Assembly (NCBI GenBank): GCA_038229875.1
Contig: JBBROA010000152.1
Location: forward strand, 1 to 8,572
Origin: JALYUA01 sp038229875
Lineage (GTDB): Bacteria > Acidobacteriota > Thermoanaerobaculia > UBA5066 > Gp7-AA6
Direction: 5' to 3'
Length of the DNA: 8,572 nt
In this document: in pieces, positions 8,368 through 8,572 of the stretch
Position numbering within the stretch: the stretch's first letter is position 1
Layout: each line of letters opens with the position of its first letter
Position numbers and translations under genes: made by a program
The notes under the pieces: model-generated
Seen by the model: only the letters and a program-made list of their open reading frames with translations
Database searches by the model: none
Told to the model about the DNA's origin: nothing

Positions 8368-8393
8368 CCTCTCCTCCGGCGCGCAGGGAGAGG
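8368..8393. terminator. Inverted repeat downstream of the phosphatase gene, possible terminator
   Basis: CCTCTCC (8368-8374) pairs with GGAGAGG (8387-8393) across a 12-base loop, with a G-T pair possible just outside. It lies 85 bases after the last stop codon of the operon. There is no T-tract, so it may be a Rho-associated or mRNA-stabilising hairpin. CCTCTCC/GGAGAGG palindromes are also common in dispersed intergenic repeats of proteobacteria. Confidence 0.35.
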
Positions 8394-8435
8394 GGGCAGA
8401 GCTGCGCTTCCGTCACGCTGGTGGCTTAGCTCGCA

Positions 8436-8478
8436 CCGAGAGGAGTCTCCCGACCAGAGGGAGGGAGGAGCCTCTCGG
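8436..8478. repeat. Interrupted inverted repeat
   Basis: CCGAGAGG (8436-8443) is perfectly complementary to CCTCTCGG (8471-8478). Inside, after a symmetrical 3-base internal loop, CTCCC (8447-8451) pairs with GGGAG (8463-8467), closing an 11-base loop. The total is 13 bp. A bidirectional terminator or repeat hairpin is possible. Confidence 0.55.
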
Positions 8479-8507
8479 GGCGGGAGCCGCAGCGAACGGA
8501 GCGACGA

Positions 8508-8542
8508 GGCGAGCGGTCGAGCCTTCAGGCGAGCCGCTCGCC
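8508..8542. repeat. 9-bp inverted repeat with nested hairpin
   Basis: GGCGAGCGG (8508-8516) is perfectly complementary to CCGCTCGCC (8534-8542). A nested GCC (8521-8523) / GGC (8528-8530) with a TTCA loop sits inside. It continues straight into sequence rich in GCGAGC-like words that reaches the window end. Confidence 0.55.
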
Positions 8543-8572
8543 GGCGCGTGAGCGCGTCGCGTAGTGAGCGAA

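Larger units (their letters stand above)
8283..8572. other. Non-coding tail region with inverted repeats, possible dispersed repeat
   Basis: No credible gene lies in these 290 bases. A + strand frame stays open from after the phosphatase stop to the window edge (with ATGs at 8350 and 8353). Its product is dominated by Arg, Ser and Gly, as expected from GC-rich repeat sequence. The stretch holds three inverted repeats (separate entries) and recurring GCGA/GAGC words from about 8490 on. It resembles the structured intergenic repeats that follow operons in many GC-rich genomes. Whether it recurs elsewhere in this genome cannot be seen here. Confidence 0.5.

Noticed and set aside
8419..8530. A tRNA-like segment (GGCTTAGCTC near 8423 and GGTCGAGCC at 8515)
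   Set aside because: The two tRNA-like words are too far apart, no acceptor stem or anticodon arm can be formed, and the second word belongs to another inverted repeat.

Overview
This is a GC-rich chromosomal window with a Gram-negative character: it contains a lipoprotein signal peptide and almost no A/T-rich sequence except a short patch between two divergent genes. The combination of an MglA-type GTPase, a pyrR-pyrB-pyrC cluster, a GH113-like lipoprotein and an inositol-monophosphatase family enzyme would fit an Acidobacteriota-like or Myxococcota-like bacterium. That placement is inference from gene content and base composition only.

Layout. Bases 1-129 are non-coding and extremely GC-rich, with a G13 run and a 12-bp hairpin that probably ends the leftward transcript. 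The leftward gene (130-2085) encodes an MglA-family Ras-like GTPase with a long Pro/Ala-rich linker and a C-terminal coiled coil, so it is far longer than a free-standing MglA. A divergent intergenic region of 115 bases (2086-2200) holds overlapping -10-like sequences within a small dyad and, next to pyrR, a Shine-Dalgarno-like sequence beside a hairpin.

Rightward, 2201-8282 holds five closely packed genes: pyrR (uracil-sensing regulator/phosphoribosyltransferase), pyrB (aspartate carbamoyltransferase), pyrC (class I dihydroorotase), a large lipoprotein with a C-terminal GH113-like glycoside hydrolase domain, and an inositol-monophosphatase family phosphatase. The last three junctions (pyrB/pyrC, pyrC/lipoprotein, lipoprotein/phosphatase) are all 4-base overlaps (ATGA, GTGA, TTGA), so translation is probably coupled. 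PyrB and PyrC catalyse consecutive steps of UMP synthesis and PyrR is the expected regulator. The last two genes have no obvious link to pyrimidines and may simply share the transcript.

Bases 8283-8572 contain no convincing gene. They hold three inverted repeats and a purine-rich stretch with recurring GCGA/GAGC words, and look like a terminator region or a dispersed intergenic repeat.

No phage, transposase, CRISPR array, tRNA or rRNA was seen. The least ordinary items are the GTPase-coiled-coil fusion, the composite lipoprotein with an uncharacterised or degenerate N-terminal half, the 18-bp repeats at the start of pyrC, and the possible hairpin-dependent start of pyrR.
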